Source of the DNA: Roseomonas sp.
GTDB taxonomy: Bacteria; Pseudomonadota; Alphaproteobacteria; Acetobacterales; Acetobacteraceae
Assembly: GCA_020249285.1 (NCBI GenBank)
Contig: JADCFX010000061.1
Location: forward strand, 1-64,000
Direction: 5' to 3'
DNA length: 64,000 nt
The notes under the pieces were generated by a model. It had not been told where the DNA came from. It did not search any database and worked only from the letters and a program-made list of their open reading frames with translations. A program made the translations under genes and the position numbers. Positions 38,242 to 46,970 of this stretch are shown in pieces. Position 1 is the first letter of the stretch. Every line of letters begins with the position of its first letter.

Positions 38242-40659
38242 TTACGGTCGGGAATTCTTCTCTCGCCCAAGGAGAATTTCGCCAAGGCGCGCCAGATCCA
38301 TCGCGGTGATCCCAAGCTGCGCCTTGATTTTTTCGGCAGCCGAAAATGCCCTGACGAGGCGTTGATGGATTTCCTCATAGGCGGGGTCATTGCCGAAATG
38401 CCGTCCCAGGATTTCAAGGCGATGCGCTGCACGCGCATGGATCTCAAGCATCAGGAAGCGATCATCAGAATAGGCTTCCGGGCTCGGCTCAAGGGCGGGC
38501 AGGATTTCCTCCTCAATGATTTCAAGAAGCATTTCACGACTATGCTCCTCAAGCCGCCAAAAAAAGGCAGAAAGCTGTTGGCGCCGCCGCGGGATCTGGA
38601 AAAGCGGCGTAAGGGCCAATGCTTCCAGTGTCTTGCCGATTTCCTCCGCACGGGTTGTCGCTTCGATCAGATCCTGTTCTGCAAGCTTGGGCAACGCTGT
38701 TTCGATCCATTCTTCCAGGCTTTGGATCACTATTTCTGAAATACCGGGCGGCATGCCTGAGGCAAGGGAAGTGAAGGCCGCAGCATTTTCTGAAGAAAGA
38801 AGCAGGGTACGAAAGGCAGCGCGAAAGATATCGGCGCCTTCATTGGCTGGTCCGGTCAGAGCGCTACGGAGCAGACCGGTTGAAATCGGTGCGGTTCCTT
38901 GGCGGAGGACTTCCCAAAGTGATCCCGCATGGCGCCAAACGCCTGCTGCAAGGCGCATCATCGTGCGAAAATCTTCAGGCGTGAAGCCTTCATCAGCCCA
39001 CCGAGAGCCTGGTGTGATTTTTTCGCAAAGCCGGGCCGCCGCTGCCCAAATCAGGCGTCCATAATGCTCAACAACGGCCAGGTCTGAGAATAGCGCGTTG
39101 CGCGTTGCCTCATTGGCTTCGGTCAAATGACTGTCCGGCAGTTCGCGCAGCAGCGCTAAAATAGGTTTCAGGGCAGCGCGCGGGATCGTTGCCGGGTTCT
39201 GGCGCCAGGCCGCCTGATTCACTAATGCCCCCGAAAGCGGCAGGAAAAGAAGCCGCGTCATGGTCACCGGGCGTGGTGGGCGAAGCCGCGCCAGCCTGGG
39301 GCGGATGTCGGTCAACAGGTCGTCAAGCTTTGTCCTATCTGGCAGGCGATCAATCATGGCAATGATACGAAGTACGTTTTCGTCACTGGTTCCGCTCAGG
39401 TTTGCCGCCAGCCCACCAACCCCTGCGGTGGCCACCGGCTGTTGAGCTTGAGCGCTGTCTTGCCTTTCAGGGGTGGGTGGTTTTCTTGTGCCTTTGGCGG
39501 TGTATTTGGCTATCCGCACACGCCCTTGCCTAGTTGCAGGCCGAAGGCCCGCTTCGGTCATGCGGTTTTCGTAATTCAGGGTAAAGCCGATCAGGCCTTC
39601 ATTGCGTGCGGTTATTTCAAGATGACGCCCGGTGCGCCAATCGGCGCCTTGGGAGATCACGCGCGCGAGCCGCAGCGGCGCAGATTGTGCCTGGTCCGAG
39701 GCGAACCAGTCATGAACCTCACGCGGGAGAGGCGGCACGAATAAGGCCAATTCCCAGACCGCTGTGTGACGCAGTTCCGGCGGGGTGCGGCGCCAGATCG
39801 CAACCAACACGCCCCAACCATCCAGTAGCCATTCCGTTCGTCTGGCCCTGTCAAGTACTTTGGCTGCGTTGATCCTTGGCCGGGCAAGCAGATCCACCAT
39901 ATCGCCAAGGCGCGCTTCAAGTTCCGCGTAAGCAAGCTCCACAAAATACAAAATTGTCTCGGTCGCGCTGATCAGGAAGCGGAGTGCTGGGGCTTCGCCA
40001 TCCTTTTCGTCTTGTTCAAGGCAGCCCCGGAATTCCGTGAGCATGGAGGCGATTTCCTGCTTAAGGCGGATCAGTGGCGCCATTTCGGGCGCCACCGAAG
40101 GGCCAAGGCAGGAAAGGCTCGCGGCAAGCGCGCGAAGTGATTTGATCACTCCGGGATCAAGTGTCTCAAGTATTTTTTGTGCTTTTGGCTGCTGTTGATC
40201 AGCAGCGCCTTGCGTGGAAGCGTGCAACAGGCTTGCGGGTGGTGCCCCGGCAAGCTGGGCTGCGAATTGCGCAAGCAGTATTTTCTCATTGCGCTGTTCT
40301 TCCGCCAGTGCTTTCTTTGCTGCGCTGGCGACGTTCCGCCCTGCCATGCCTTCGCTGGCCACCTTCAGCGCTTCACGGCGTATGAATGTTGGATGGCACT
40401 CTTCCGACTTCGAAAGAATATCCCACAATCGCAAATCGAACAGGGTGGGCGCACCAATATCGGGCAAGGCGCGCCATGGCATGACGTAGCTGCCCTTTGT
40501 CTGCGCAGGATTGACCAGGATGAGCTCGAAGCCACGGCCACCTGCATCCTGGCGGATTCGCGCCCCTAAAAGCCTATGGCTGGTGAAGGGCACGCTCGCG
40601 CCAAGTGATGCGAAGGAGGCTACTTCTTCGGACGAAGGTTTGGATTCTTCAGGTGTCAT
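38242..40659 (-). CDS. tandem paralogue 2 of an unrecognised ~810-residue family
   Basis: Protein of 805 residues from ATG 40659 (an in-frame TTG lies four codons upstream). Family blocks are LGASVPFTSHRLLGARIR, then GSYVMPW and IGAPTLFDLRLW. EWLLDGWGVLVAIW with LPREVHDWF and DWRTGRHLEITARNE come next. LRPPRPVTMTRLLFLPLSGA, YGRLIWAAAARL, LAAGVWRHAGSLW and LARLGEILLGRE follow. The NPSG motif is NPAQ here. Between the halves (about 375-430) is a Lys/Arg/Gln-rich linker. The 172-base gap downstream, before paralogue 3, is AT-rich and may hold a promoter. No enzyme motif, membrane helix or secretion signal is visible. Confidence 0.86.
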   Translation of the reverse strand: MTPEESKPSSEEVASFASLGASVPFTSHRLLGARIRQDAGGRGFELILVNPAQTKGSYVMPWRALPDIGAPTLFDLRLWDILSKSEECHPTFIRREALKVASEGMAGRNVASAAKKALAEEQRNEKILLAQFAAQLAGAPPASLLHASTQGAADQQQPKAQKILETLDPGVIKSLRALAASLSCLGPSVAPEMAPLIRLKQEIASMLTEFRGCLEQDEKDGEAPALRFLISATETILYFVELAYAELEARLGDMVDLLARPRINAAKVLDRARRTEWLLDGWGVLVAIWRRTPPELRHTAVWELALFVPPLPREVHDWFASDQAQSAPLRLARVISQGADWRTGRHLEITARNEGLIGFTLNYENRMTEAGLRPATRQGRVRIAKYTAKGTRKPPTPERQDSAQAQQPVATAGVGGLAANLSGTSDENVLRIIAMIDRLPDRTKLDDLLTDIRPRLARLRPPRPVTMTRLLFLPLSGALVNQAAWRQNPATIPRAALKPILALLRELPDSHLTEANEATRNALFSDLAVVEHYGRLIWAAAARLCEKITPGSRWADEGFTPEDFRTMMRLAAGVWRHAGSLWEVLRQGTAPISTGLLRSALTGPANEGADIFRAAFRTLLLSSENAAAFTSLASGMPPGISEIVIQSLEEWIETALPKLAEQDLIEATTRAEEIGKTLEALALTPLFQIPRRRQQLSAFFWRLEEHSREMLLEIIEEEILPALEPSPEAYSDDRFLMLEIHARAAHRLEILGRHFGNDPAYEEIHQRLVRAFSAAEKIKAQLGITAMDLARLGEILLGREKNSRP

Positions 40660-40815
40660 GATTTTGGGCAAGCGCCATTTCGAATGTGGCGCCGACGGGG
40701 CGCGCGACCTTTTGAGGGCGCGCCAAGCAGGCTATTCCTTGCCGGGCGCGGAATTCAGCTAATCCGGGAGTGTGGAGGGCTTCCAATGCGGGCAATGCCG
40801 GCCGTCGTTCTGCCA

Positions 40816-43350
40816 TCACCGGTCTCTCAGCCCCTGGCGACGTGCGCGAGAGAGAAACCGTTCCGCCGCATCATGGCCGATCAGGATCTCCTCGATCCGT
40901 GCCACTTCCATGGTAGTCATCGCGGACCCACCTTCCCCCTGCTGTCGCCTTTCAATATTTGCGCGAAACTCCTCCTGAAGGTCCTCATAGGGCTTCGGCG
41001 ATCCGATGCCACGGCCCGTATCTTCCAGGCTACGCGCTATCCTTGCCATACTCTCGATCTCCCCCAAGGTGTCACTATCCGCGGAAGTCATTTCAAGTAG
41101 TGCTTGAATCACGTATATTGAAACAACTTCCCGGTAGCTTGTTCGGCAGAATTGATCGAGGTTACGCCGATGCGCAACAAGCACTTTTGCATCAGTCTTG
41201 GCCGTAATGCGCGGCAAGGCTTCAAGCGCTGCAATCACGGCGCCGATTTCCTTGGCAAGGCGCGCGCTGGTCCCGAAATCATCCTCAGCCAATTCTGGCA
41301 AGGTTGCGCCAACCCAGTTGTTCAGCACAGCCTCAACCACCGGAAGGGCTGGTGCCGGCAAGTCTGTCAGTAGGGCGACAAAATTCGAAGGGCGTTCGGC
41401 ACGTTGCAGAAGAGTATCAAGGGCGGCAGCGAAGACCAGGTTCCCCTCATTTGCGGGACCGATCACTGCGGCACGTAAGGCTTCCGGCTGACAATCACCA
41501 ACAACCTGTTGCATGCCATCCCATAGTGGCCCTGCATGACGCCACAAAGCACCCGCCAAAAAAATGATAGCGTCGAAATCCGGCTCAGCCAATCCTGCGC
41601 GCGACCAGGCGGCATTATAGACAAGACGCGGTGCCACAGCGCCTGCCGCGTACCACAATGGACGACCAGTCCGATCAATTAGCTTTTCATCTTCAAGGTT
41701 ACCACCGCGCAAATGTACCGATAACGTATCGAGCTGGGAGCCCAGGACTTGGCTCAGCGACTCCAACAATGGGCCGAGCGCCGTGCGTGGAATGCGACCT
41801 TCCGTCCGCCGCCATTGCAATGGATCCATCAGCGCTCCGCCAAGAGGCAAGAACAGCAATCGCATGAGGCTTGCGGGCCGTGGCGGGCGCAGGCGCCTTA
41901 ATCGCCGCAGTGATGGCCCAAGAAGACGCGCGTGGATTTCAGGATCGGCGAGCTTATCCACCAACGCCACAACCTGGCTCAATTTCTTATCAGACGCGGT
42001 TTCGATTTTGCCGCGCAGCGCACGGGTTTCCCCTAAAGCATTGGTCCTGCTTCCTTGTCTCGCAGGCTTGGCCTTTTCAACGCGTACTTCTTTCGAAATG
42101 GGCGCTTGGGCGTCCCCGGGGATGATCTCTCGATCTGAGGTTTCCGCTTGTTGATTTTTGCGTTCCAGGCTGGTCTTGCCGCGCGGCAACACCATTGGAG
42201 AGATGCGGTTTTCGTAAGCAATGGAAAAACCGATCAGGTTTTCATTACGCGCGACCAGGTCCATCATGCTGCCAGTGCGCCAATCTGATTTGTCGCGCAC
42301 AACTTGGGTAATCCGCCGCGGCAAGTCCCGCCAATCGCTGACCTCGCCCAACCAAGCTTTCGCTTCACGTGGCAGGATGGGCGCGATCAACGCGACTTCC
42401 CAAATGGATGTCCGGCGCTGGTTTAAATCAGCGCCTTGCCATAGCGCCATTGGAGTCTTCCATCCATCCAGGACCCAATCTGGCCCCCGGGCGCGTTCAA
42501 TAATGCTGTTCTTCTCAGCCTTCCATTTCGGTATTAGCAGGCCAAGATCAGAAATCAGCGCGTCGGTACGGGCAAGGACAACTTCAGCGCATTCCACGGT
42601 TTGGCGGGCGCTTGCCACAACAAAGTTTGCAGCCATGACATGAGTAGCATCCTTCTGCTGATCACCTGCCCAGTCAGTGATTTCATCTGCCATCCGCCGA
42701 AGATCAGCCATCATTTGGCGCAGCCGCGCATCCTCACCGTCTATCTCCGGGGCGGCGCCACTGATGGCTATGGCCAGTTCTTCGAGATCGGCCGTGAAAT
42801 CCGCAAGCGGCAGCCCGGCTATAGCAGCCGCGCGCCCTACAGCACGCTCTGCACGTTTCCTGAACGCTGGTCCATCTCCATCATGAGCGCGACCTGCCGA
42901 TTCGTTTGGCGTTTCGGTAGCGACGATGAGGCTTTCAAGCAGCATGGAGCGCATCAAACGCTGGCTAGTCTGTTCTCGGCGCAGGGCATCTTTAGCGGCA
43001 AGTGCAGCCTGGCGACCGGCAAGGCCTAATGCTGCCAGCCTCTGCGCCTCATAACGTATGCCGATCGGGGAGATGTCTTCGCTTTTGGCCAGGCTTTCCC
43101 ATAAATGACGGTCGAAGAGTGTCGGCGAACAAATATCCGACATGGAGGACCACGGCAGAATCAGCACCCCCCGCCCACCCGAAGGATTGGTGACCACCAT
43201 TTCGAAGCCGCGGCCAGACGCAGCGGCCCGGATACGTGCATTGAGCAACAAAGGCGTCGTGAAAGGGATCGTGGCGCCCCTTTCACGAAAGCTCGTCGGC
43301 TCAAAGGTATCCGACCGGAAGCGGTCAAGATCGGTGATGGAGTTGGACAT
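40816..43350 (-). CDS. tandem paralogue 1 of an unrecognised ~810-residue family
   Basis: First-transcribed and longest member, 844 residues. Blocks with positions are PFTT 29-32, NPSG 55-58, LPW 65-67, PTLFD 76-80, WVLDGW 292-297, LPRE 326-329, DWRTG 356-360 and ARNE 367-370. Further on are LRPPRP 487-492, RLLFLPLGGA 497-506, GRPLW 562-566 and LWRHAGPLW 602-610, with ARIEEILIG near the end. The 390-450 segment is a charged linker. Overall it looks like an all-helical cytoplasmic protein of two halves. ATG 43350 has no ribosome binding site; the AT-rich 167 bases upstream probably carry the promoter. Nothing in the neighbourhood tells the function. Confidence 0.87.
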   Translation of the reverse strand: MSNSITDLDRFRSDTFEPTSFRERGATIPFTTPLLLNARIRAAASGRGFEMVVTNPSGGRGVLILPWSSMSDICSPTLFDRHLWESLAKSEDISPIGIRYEAQRLAALGLAGRQAALAAKDALRREQTSQRLMRSMLLESLIVATETPNESAGRAHDGDGPAFRKRAERAVGRAAAIAGLPLADFTADLEELAIAISGAAPEIDGEDARLRQMMADLRRMADEITDWAGDQQKDATHVMAANFVVASARQTVECAEVVLARTDALISDLGLLIPKWKAEKNSIIERARGPDWVLDGWKTPMALWQGADLNQRRTSIWEVALIAPILPREAKAWLGEVSDWRDLPRRITQVVRDKSDWRTGSMMDLVARNENLIGFSIAYENRISPMVLPRGKTSLERKNQQAETSDREIIPGDAQAPISKEVRVEKAKPARQGSRTNALGETRALRGKIETASDKKLSQVVALVDKLADPEIHARLLGPSLRRLRRLRPPRPASLMRLLFLPLGGALMDPLQWRRTEGRIPRTALGPLLESLSQVLGSQLDTLSVHLRGGNLEDEKLIDRTGRPLWYAAGAVAPRLVYNAAWSRAGLAEPDFDAIIFLAGALWRHAGPLWDGMQQVVGDCQPEALRAAVIGPANEGNLVFAAALDTLLQRAERPSNFVALLTDLPAPALPVVEAVLNNWVGATLPELAEDDFGTSARLAKEIGAVIAALEALPRITAKTDAKVLVAHRRNLDQFCRTSYREVVSIYVIQALLEMTSADSDTLGEIESMARIARSLEDTGRGIGSPKPYEDLQEEFRANIERRQQGEGGSAMTTMEVARIEEILIGHDAAERFLSRARRQGLRDR

Positions 43351-43517
43351 TTGGAAAATTTATCAGAAGGGCAGCGTAGTTGGAAAGTTTTCTCTTTGGG
43401 GTAGCGAAACTATTCCCTCATCAAGAGAGGGATTGTCGCAAGAAGTGGAGATTACATTGATTTGTTCAACCAATCGGCGAAAAATTTCAAGGCTTAGGTT
43501 CGAAAAAATTGCAGTCT

Positions 43518-44456
43518 TCACGCAACCCGGTGCAACAAAGGCGCATCCTGCTGAAGCCGTCGGCAATTCTCCGCGGCAATGCTGAAGGATCGGGCAAAGG
43601 TCCCGGTGGAAAGCCATGCCACATGCGGCGCCAGCACCACATTGGGCAAAGCGAGCAGCGGGTCTGCGGCATCAAGCGGTTCTGCGGCAAAGACATCCAG
43701 CCCCGCTGCGGCCAAATGGCCCGATTGCAGTGCCGCCACAAGCGCTGCCTGATCCACCAACCCGCCCCGTGCCGTATTCACCAGCACTGCCCGCGGCTTC
43801 ATGCGTGCAATTGCCGCTTTATTAATCAGGCCACGCGTTTCAGGTGTTTCGGGAATATGGAGCGAAACCACGTCGCTTTCCGCCAAAAGCGCATCAAATG
43901 GGCGAAATGTGCCGATCGCATCAGGCTTCGGGGCGTGGGCTGTGTACAAAACCTCACACCCCATGGTGTGTAGCACTGGGGCAAGCAGGCGGGGCACCGC
44001 CCCATAGCCCACCAAGCCCACCTTGCGCCCACCTAGTTCGAACAGCCCATCCTGTAGTGCAGGGGGCTGGGACCAACCCCGCCCGGCGCGGGTCTCCACA
44101 TCAAAATAGGCTATGCGGCGGAGCGCCCCCAACATCAGCAGCAGAGCCATCTCCGCCACCGCCCGGCTATTCGTGCCTGGCAGATTGCATACCGCAACGC
44201 CACGCGCGCGGGCTGCTTCAAGGTCAATCGTATTCACCCCTACGCCGATTTTCTGGATCAAGCGCAGCTTTGACGCCGCGGCGATGTCGGCGGCAGTGAT
44301 GGGCCGCAGCACGTGCCAGATCACTTCAACCTCGGGCAGCAAGCGTACGTAAAGTGCCGCATCGGCTTCTGGACAAATAGTCAGGTCAATGCCGGGCAGT
44401 GCGGCCAACTGCGCCGCCAAACCCGGCCCCGCATCATAATGCAGCAGCACCTTCAT
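43518..44456 (-). CDS. D-isomer-specific 2-hydroxyacid dehydrogenase
   Basis: NAD(P)-dependent dehydrogenase of 312 residues. The cofactor domain has a Gly motif VGLVGYGAVPRLLAP. The catalytic segment VNTARGGLVDQAALVAAL carries the Arg, and GLDVFAAEPLDAADPLL carries the Glu. His is in LAPHVAWLS. The N-terminal half (KIGVGVNTIDLEAARARGVAV) closes the substrate cleft. It overlaps the enolase-like gene by four bases, so the two are co-translated. It presumably reduces or oxidises a 2-oxo/2-hydroxy acid made by its operon partners. Confidence 0.92.
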   Translation of the reverse strand: MKVLLHYDAGPGLAAQLAALPGIDLTICPEADAALYVRLLPEVEVIWHVLRPITAADIAAASKLRLIQKIGVGVNTIDLEAARARGVAVCNLPGTNSRAVAEMALLLMLGALRRIAYFDVETRAGRGWSQPPALQDGLFELGGRKVGLVGYGAVPRLLAPVLHTMGCEVLYTAHAPKPDAIGTFRPFDALLAESDVVSLHIPETPETRGLINKAAIARMKPRAVLVNTARGGLVDQAALVAALQSGHLAAAGLDVFAAEPLDAADPLLALPNVVLAPHVAWLSTGTFARSFSIAAENCRRLQQDAPLLHRVA

Positions 44457-45742
44457 GGGCGGGAACGCCCCAGATAGGCGCCGCCGGCAAATCGCGCCCG
44501 GGTGCCCAGGCTTTCTTCCACGCGAAGCGCCTCATTCCATTTGGCCATGCGCTCAGACCGCGCGAAGGAACCTACCTTTAACTGGCCAACGCCCCAGCCC
44601 ATGGCCAGGTGGACAATGGTGACATCCTCGGTCTCGCCAGACCGCGCGCTGACAATGCCGGCGAAGCCGATTTCCCGCGCGGCATCCCAGGCGGCTTTGG
44701 CCTCGGTCAGGGTGCCGCGCTGGTTTGGCTTGATGAGCACGGTATTGGCCGCACCAATCGCCGCCGCGCGCCGCACCCGCGCCGCATCCGTCACCAGGAA
44801 ATCATCCCCCACGACTTGGATGCGCCCGCCCACTTCGCGGGTAAAGGCGGCAAAGCCCGCCGCGTCATCTTCGGCCAGCGGGTCTTCGATGGAGGCGATG
44901 GGATAGGCCGCGATCCAGCCGAGCAACATGCGGATCATCTCATCCGTGCCAAGCTCTCGGCCTTCCAAGCCCAGCTTGTAGCGCCCGCCCTTGCCGAAAT
45001 CCGTCGCCGCGATGTCGAGCGCAATCGCCACTTGCCGGCCCGGCACAAAACCCGCTTTTTCGATGGCAGCAACAAGGGTTTCCAAAGCCTGTTCATTGGC
45101 GGTGAAGGCCGGCCACCAGCCGCCTTCATCGGCCACACCCTGCAATAGCCCGCGCTGCTTCATGATGGCGCCGGCGGCGCGATAGACCTCGGCGGTCCAA
45201 TCCAAAGCCTCGGCAAAGCTGGTGGCAGCCGGGCACATCACCAGAAAATCCTGGATATCCACACGCCGCCCGGCATGGGCGCCGCCACCCAGAATCTGGA
45301 TTTGCGGCAGCGGCAATAAATCCGGCGCATCACCCCCCAGATAGCGCCAGAGCGGCAGCCCCGAAGCCGCCGCCGCCGCATGGGCAGCCGCCATGGAAAC
45401 GGCGAGTGTGGCATTGGCGCCAAGCCGCGTTTTCTGCGGCGTCCCATCGCGCGCGATCAAGCGCGCGTCCAAAGCGGCTTGCGCTGCGGCATCCATGCCC
45501 AGCAGGGCAGGGGCCAATTCGCGGTTCACGGCATCCACCGCGCCAGTCACATCATACCCGCCAAAAGCTGCGCCGCCATCGCGCTTATCCAAAGCCTCAC
45601 CACTGCCGGTGCTGGCGCCGGCGGGGGCGATGGCGCGGCCCGAGGCACCACCGGCCAGAGTGATTTCCGCCTCCACCGTCGGGCGGCCCCGACTGTCCCA
45701 AACGCGGCGGCCACGAATGGCGGTGATGATGGTGCTGCTCAT
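44453..45742 (-). CDS. enolase-superfamily protein lacking the active-site histidine
   Basis: Protein of 429 residues aligned along its whole length to phosphopyruvate hydratase. Preserved are the serine loop GASTGSGEALDKRDG, H156 in GGAHAG, E178 and E206 (ADEGGW). The metal ligands D243, E286 (SIEDPLAEDD) and D313 (VGDDFLVTD) are kept, as is the base K338 (LIKPNQ). The motif SHRSGETED of glycolytic enolases reads SARSGETED, so the histidine contacting the phosphate/hydroxyl (yeast H373) is A366. WWPAF replaces the usual FAP segment, which also alters the cleft. Together with the kinase and dehydrogenase in the same operon it is probably a specialised hydratase for another phosphorylated acid rather than the glycolytic enzyme (inference). 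Confidence 0.85.
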   Translation of the reverse strand: MSSTIITAIRGRRVWDSRGRPTVEAEITLAGGASGRAIAPAGASTGSGEALDKRDGGAAFGGYDVTGAVDAVNRELAPALLGMDAAAQAALDARLIARDGTPQKTRLGANATLAVSMAAAHAAAAASGLPLWRYLGGDAPDLLPLPQIQILGGGAHAGRRVDIQDFLVMCPAATSFAEALDWTAEVYRAAGAIMKQRGLLQGVADEGGWWPAFTANEQALETLVAAIEKAGFVPGRQVAIALDIAATDFGKGGRYKLGLEGRELGTDEMIRMLLGWIAAYPIASIEDPLAEDDAAGFAAFTREVGGRIQVVGDDFLVTDAARVRRAAAIGAANTVLIKPNQRGTLTEAKAAWDAAREIGFAGIVSARSGETEDVTIVHLAMGWGVGQLKVGSFARSERMAKWNEALRVEESLGTRARFAGGAYLGRSRP

Positions 45743-46749
45743 GCGACGATTTCTTCCCCCCAGGCCGCGCGCACCGCCAGCAAGCGATCCTCGGGCCTGG
45801 TCAATAAGGCGCGCGCCATGCGGCGCACGCGGTTTTTGTCATATTCTTCTGTCAGGTATTCGACCGGGCTTTTACCGTCCACCCGTGCCAGGAAAAGCCC
45901 TGGCAATAGCCGCGCCGCGCGCGCTTCCAGCGCATCCGCCGCTTCCCAGGTGATGCCCGCCAGGTAACACCCCGCCAGTGCTTCGAAGCAGGCCATGAAA
46001 CCGGCGCTGGCCTTGGGCGCCCAGAGGCATTTCAGCAGAAGGTGATTGAGGCAAAAGGCAAGATCGAAAGCCGGGTCCCCCCACCAGGCGCATTCTGCAT
46101 CCAAAAACACCGGCCCCGCTGGGCCACACAGGATATTCTTTGGGCTCACATCGCCATGCACCAGCGTGCGCTTGCTGCGCGCTGTCACCGCAGCGATGTC
46201 TTCCAACACCGCAGCCAAGTCTGGATGCGCCCGCGCGGTTGCCAGCAGATAAGGTTCCAGCCGTATGGCGTGGAAAATCTCATCCGTCGGGAAGGCTGCG
46301 GCCAAGCCAGGCTGCGCGGCGGCATGGGCATGGATGGCGGCGATGCGGCGCCCGACTTCAGCGGCGAAAGTCACATCCGCATGGCCATCGCGCAGCCGCG
46401 CCTTCCAGACCGGATGATCTTCGGGCGACAGAAATTCCATTGCGAGCGCGCCTGTCGCCTCATCCTGGCCGAGCAGTTTCGGCACAGCGCCAGGCAGGGC
46501 GCGATCCGCTTCGGCCAGCCATCGCGCCTCGTAGATATTGCGCACCACCGGGGCGCGCCAATCGGCGGCCACCTTCAGCTTGGGTAAAGCGCGTTTGACG
46601 CAAATATCCCGCCCATCGGGCAGGCTGAGGCGCCAGATATCGGATGAAACACCGCCCGCCAGGGCCTCACCCCGCGCGCGCTGACCGGGCGCGAGCAGCC
46701 CCATGGCGGCAAGGCCGGCGGCGATGGGTTCTGGCAAGGGCTCAGGCAT
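45739..46749 (-). CDS. APH/methylthioribose-kinase-like phosphotransferase
   Basis: Kinase of 336 residues with the aminoglycoside-phosphotransferase fold. The ATP-lobe strand ends in ICVKRALPKLK; the catalytic loop LVHGDVSPKNIL contains Asp and Asn, and FLDAECAWWGDPAFDLAF holds the metal-binding Asp. Antibiotic resistance is unlikely. The gene starts an operon whose next two genes overlap it by four bases each: the enolase-like protein and a hydroxyacid dehydrogenase. It therefore likely phosphorylates a small hydroxylated metabolite that is then dehydrated and reduced. It is divergent from the trypsin/PDZ gene. Confidence 0.88.
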   Translation of the reverse strand: MPEPLPEPIAAGLAAMGLLAPGQRARGEALAGGVSSDIWRLSLPDGRDICVKRALPKLKVAADWRAPVVRNIYEARWLAEADRALPGAVPKLLGQDEATGALAMEFLSPEDHPVWKARLRDGHADVTFAAEVGRRIAAIHAHAAAQPGLAAAFPTDEIFHAIRLEPYLLATARAHPDLAAVLEDIAAVTARSKRTLVHGDVSPKNILCGPAGPVFLDAECAWWGDPAFDLAFCLNHLLLKCLWAPKASAGFMACFEALAGCYLAGITWEAADALEARAARLLPGLFLARVDGKSPVEYLTEEYDKNRVRRMARALLTRPEDRLLAVRAAWGEEIVA

Positions 46750-46970
46750 GGATCAACGCGTCAGCGCTTCGCCCGGAAGCCGCCAACACCGTAAATGCAT
46801 GTCGATATCGCAAAAATCCCAGCGCGGCAGCACCTTACTCTCCCCCTATTCCAGCATGCCGATACAATGCTGCCCCATCCTGCCCGGCCTTGGCGCCGCT
46901 GCCAAACCCTGTAGCCTGACCAGATGGAAAGCCTATGATATAAAAAGCCGAGACATTGAACCGAGACATC

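Noticed and set aside
43414..43432. 6-bp hairpin TCCCTC/GAGGGA between the dehydrogenase and paralogue 1
   Set aside because: Too short and lacks a T-run on either strand to call a terminator.
45739..46749. Aminoglycoside resistance gene
   Set aside because: Although the fold is APH-like, operon context with an enolase-like protein and a hydroxyacid dehydrogenase argues for metabolite phosphorylation.
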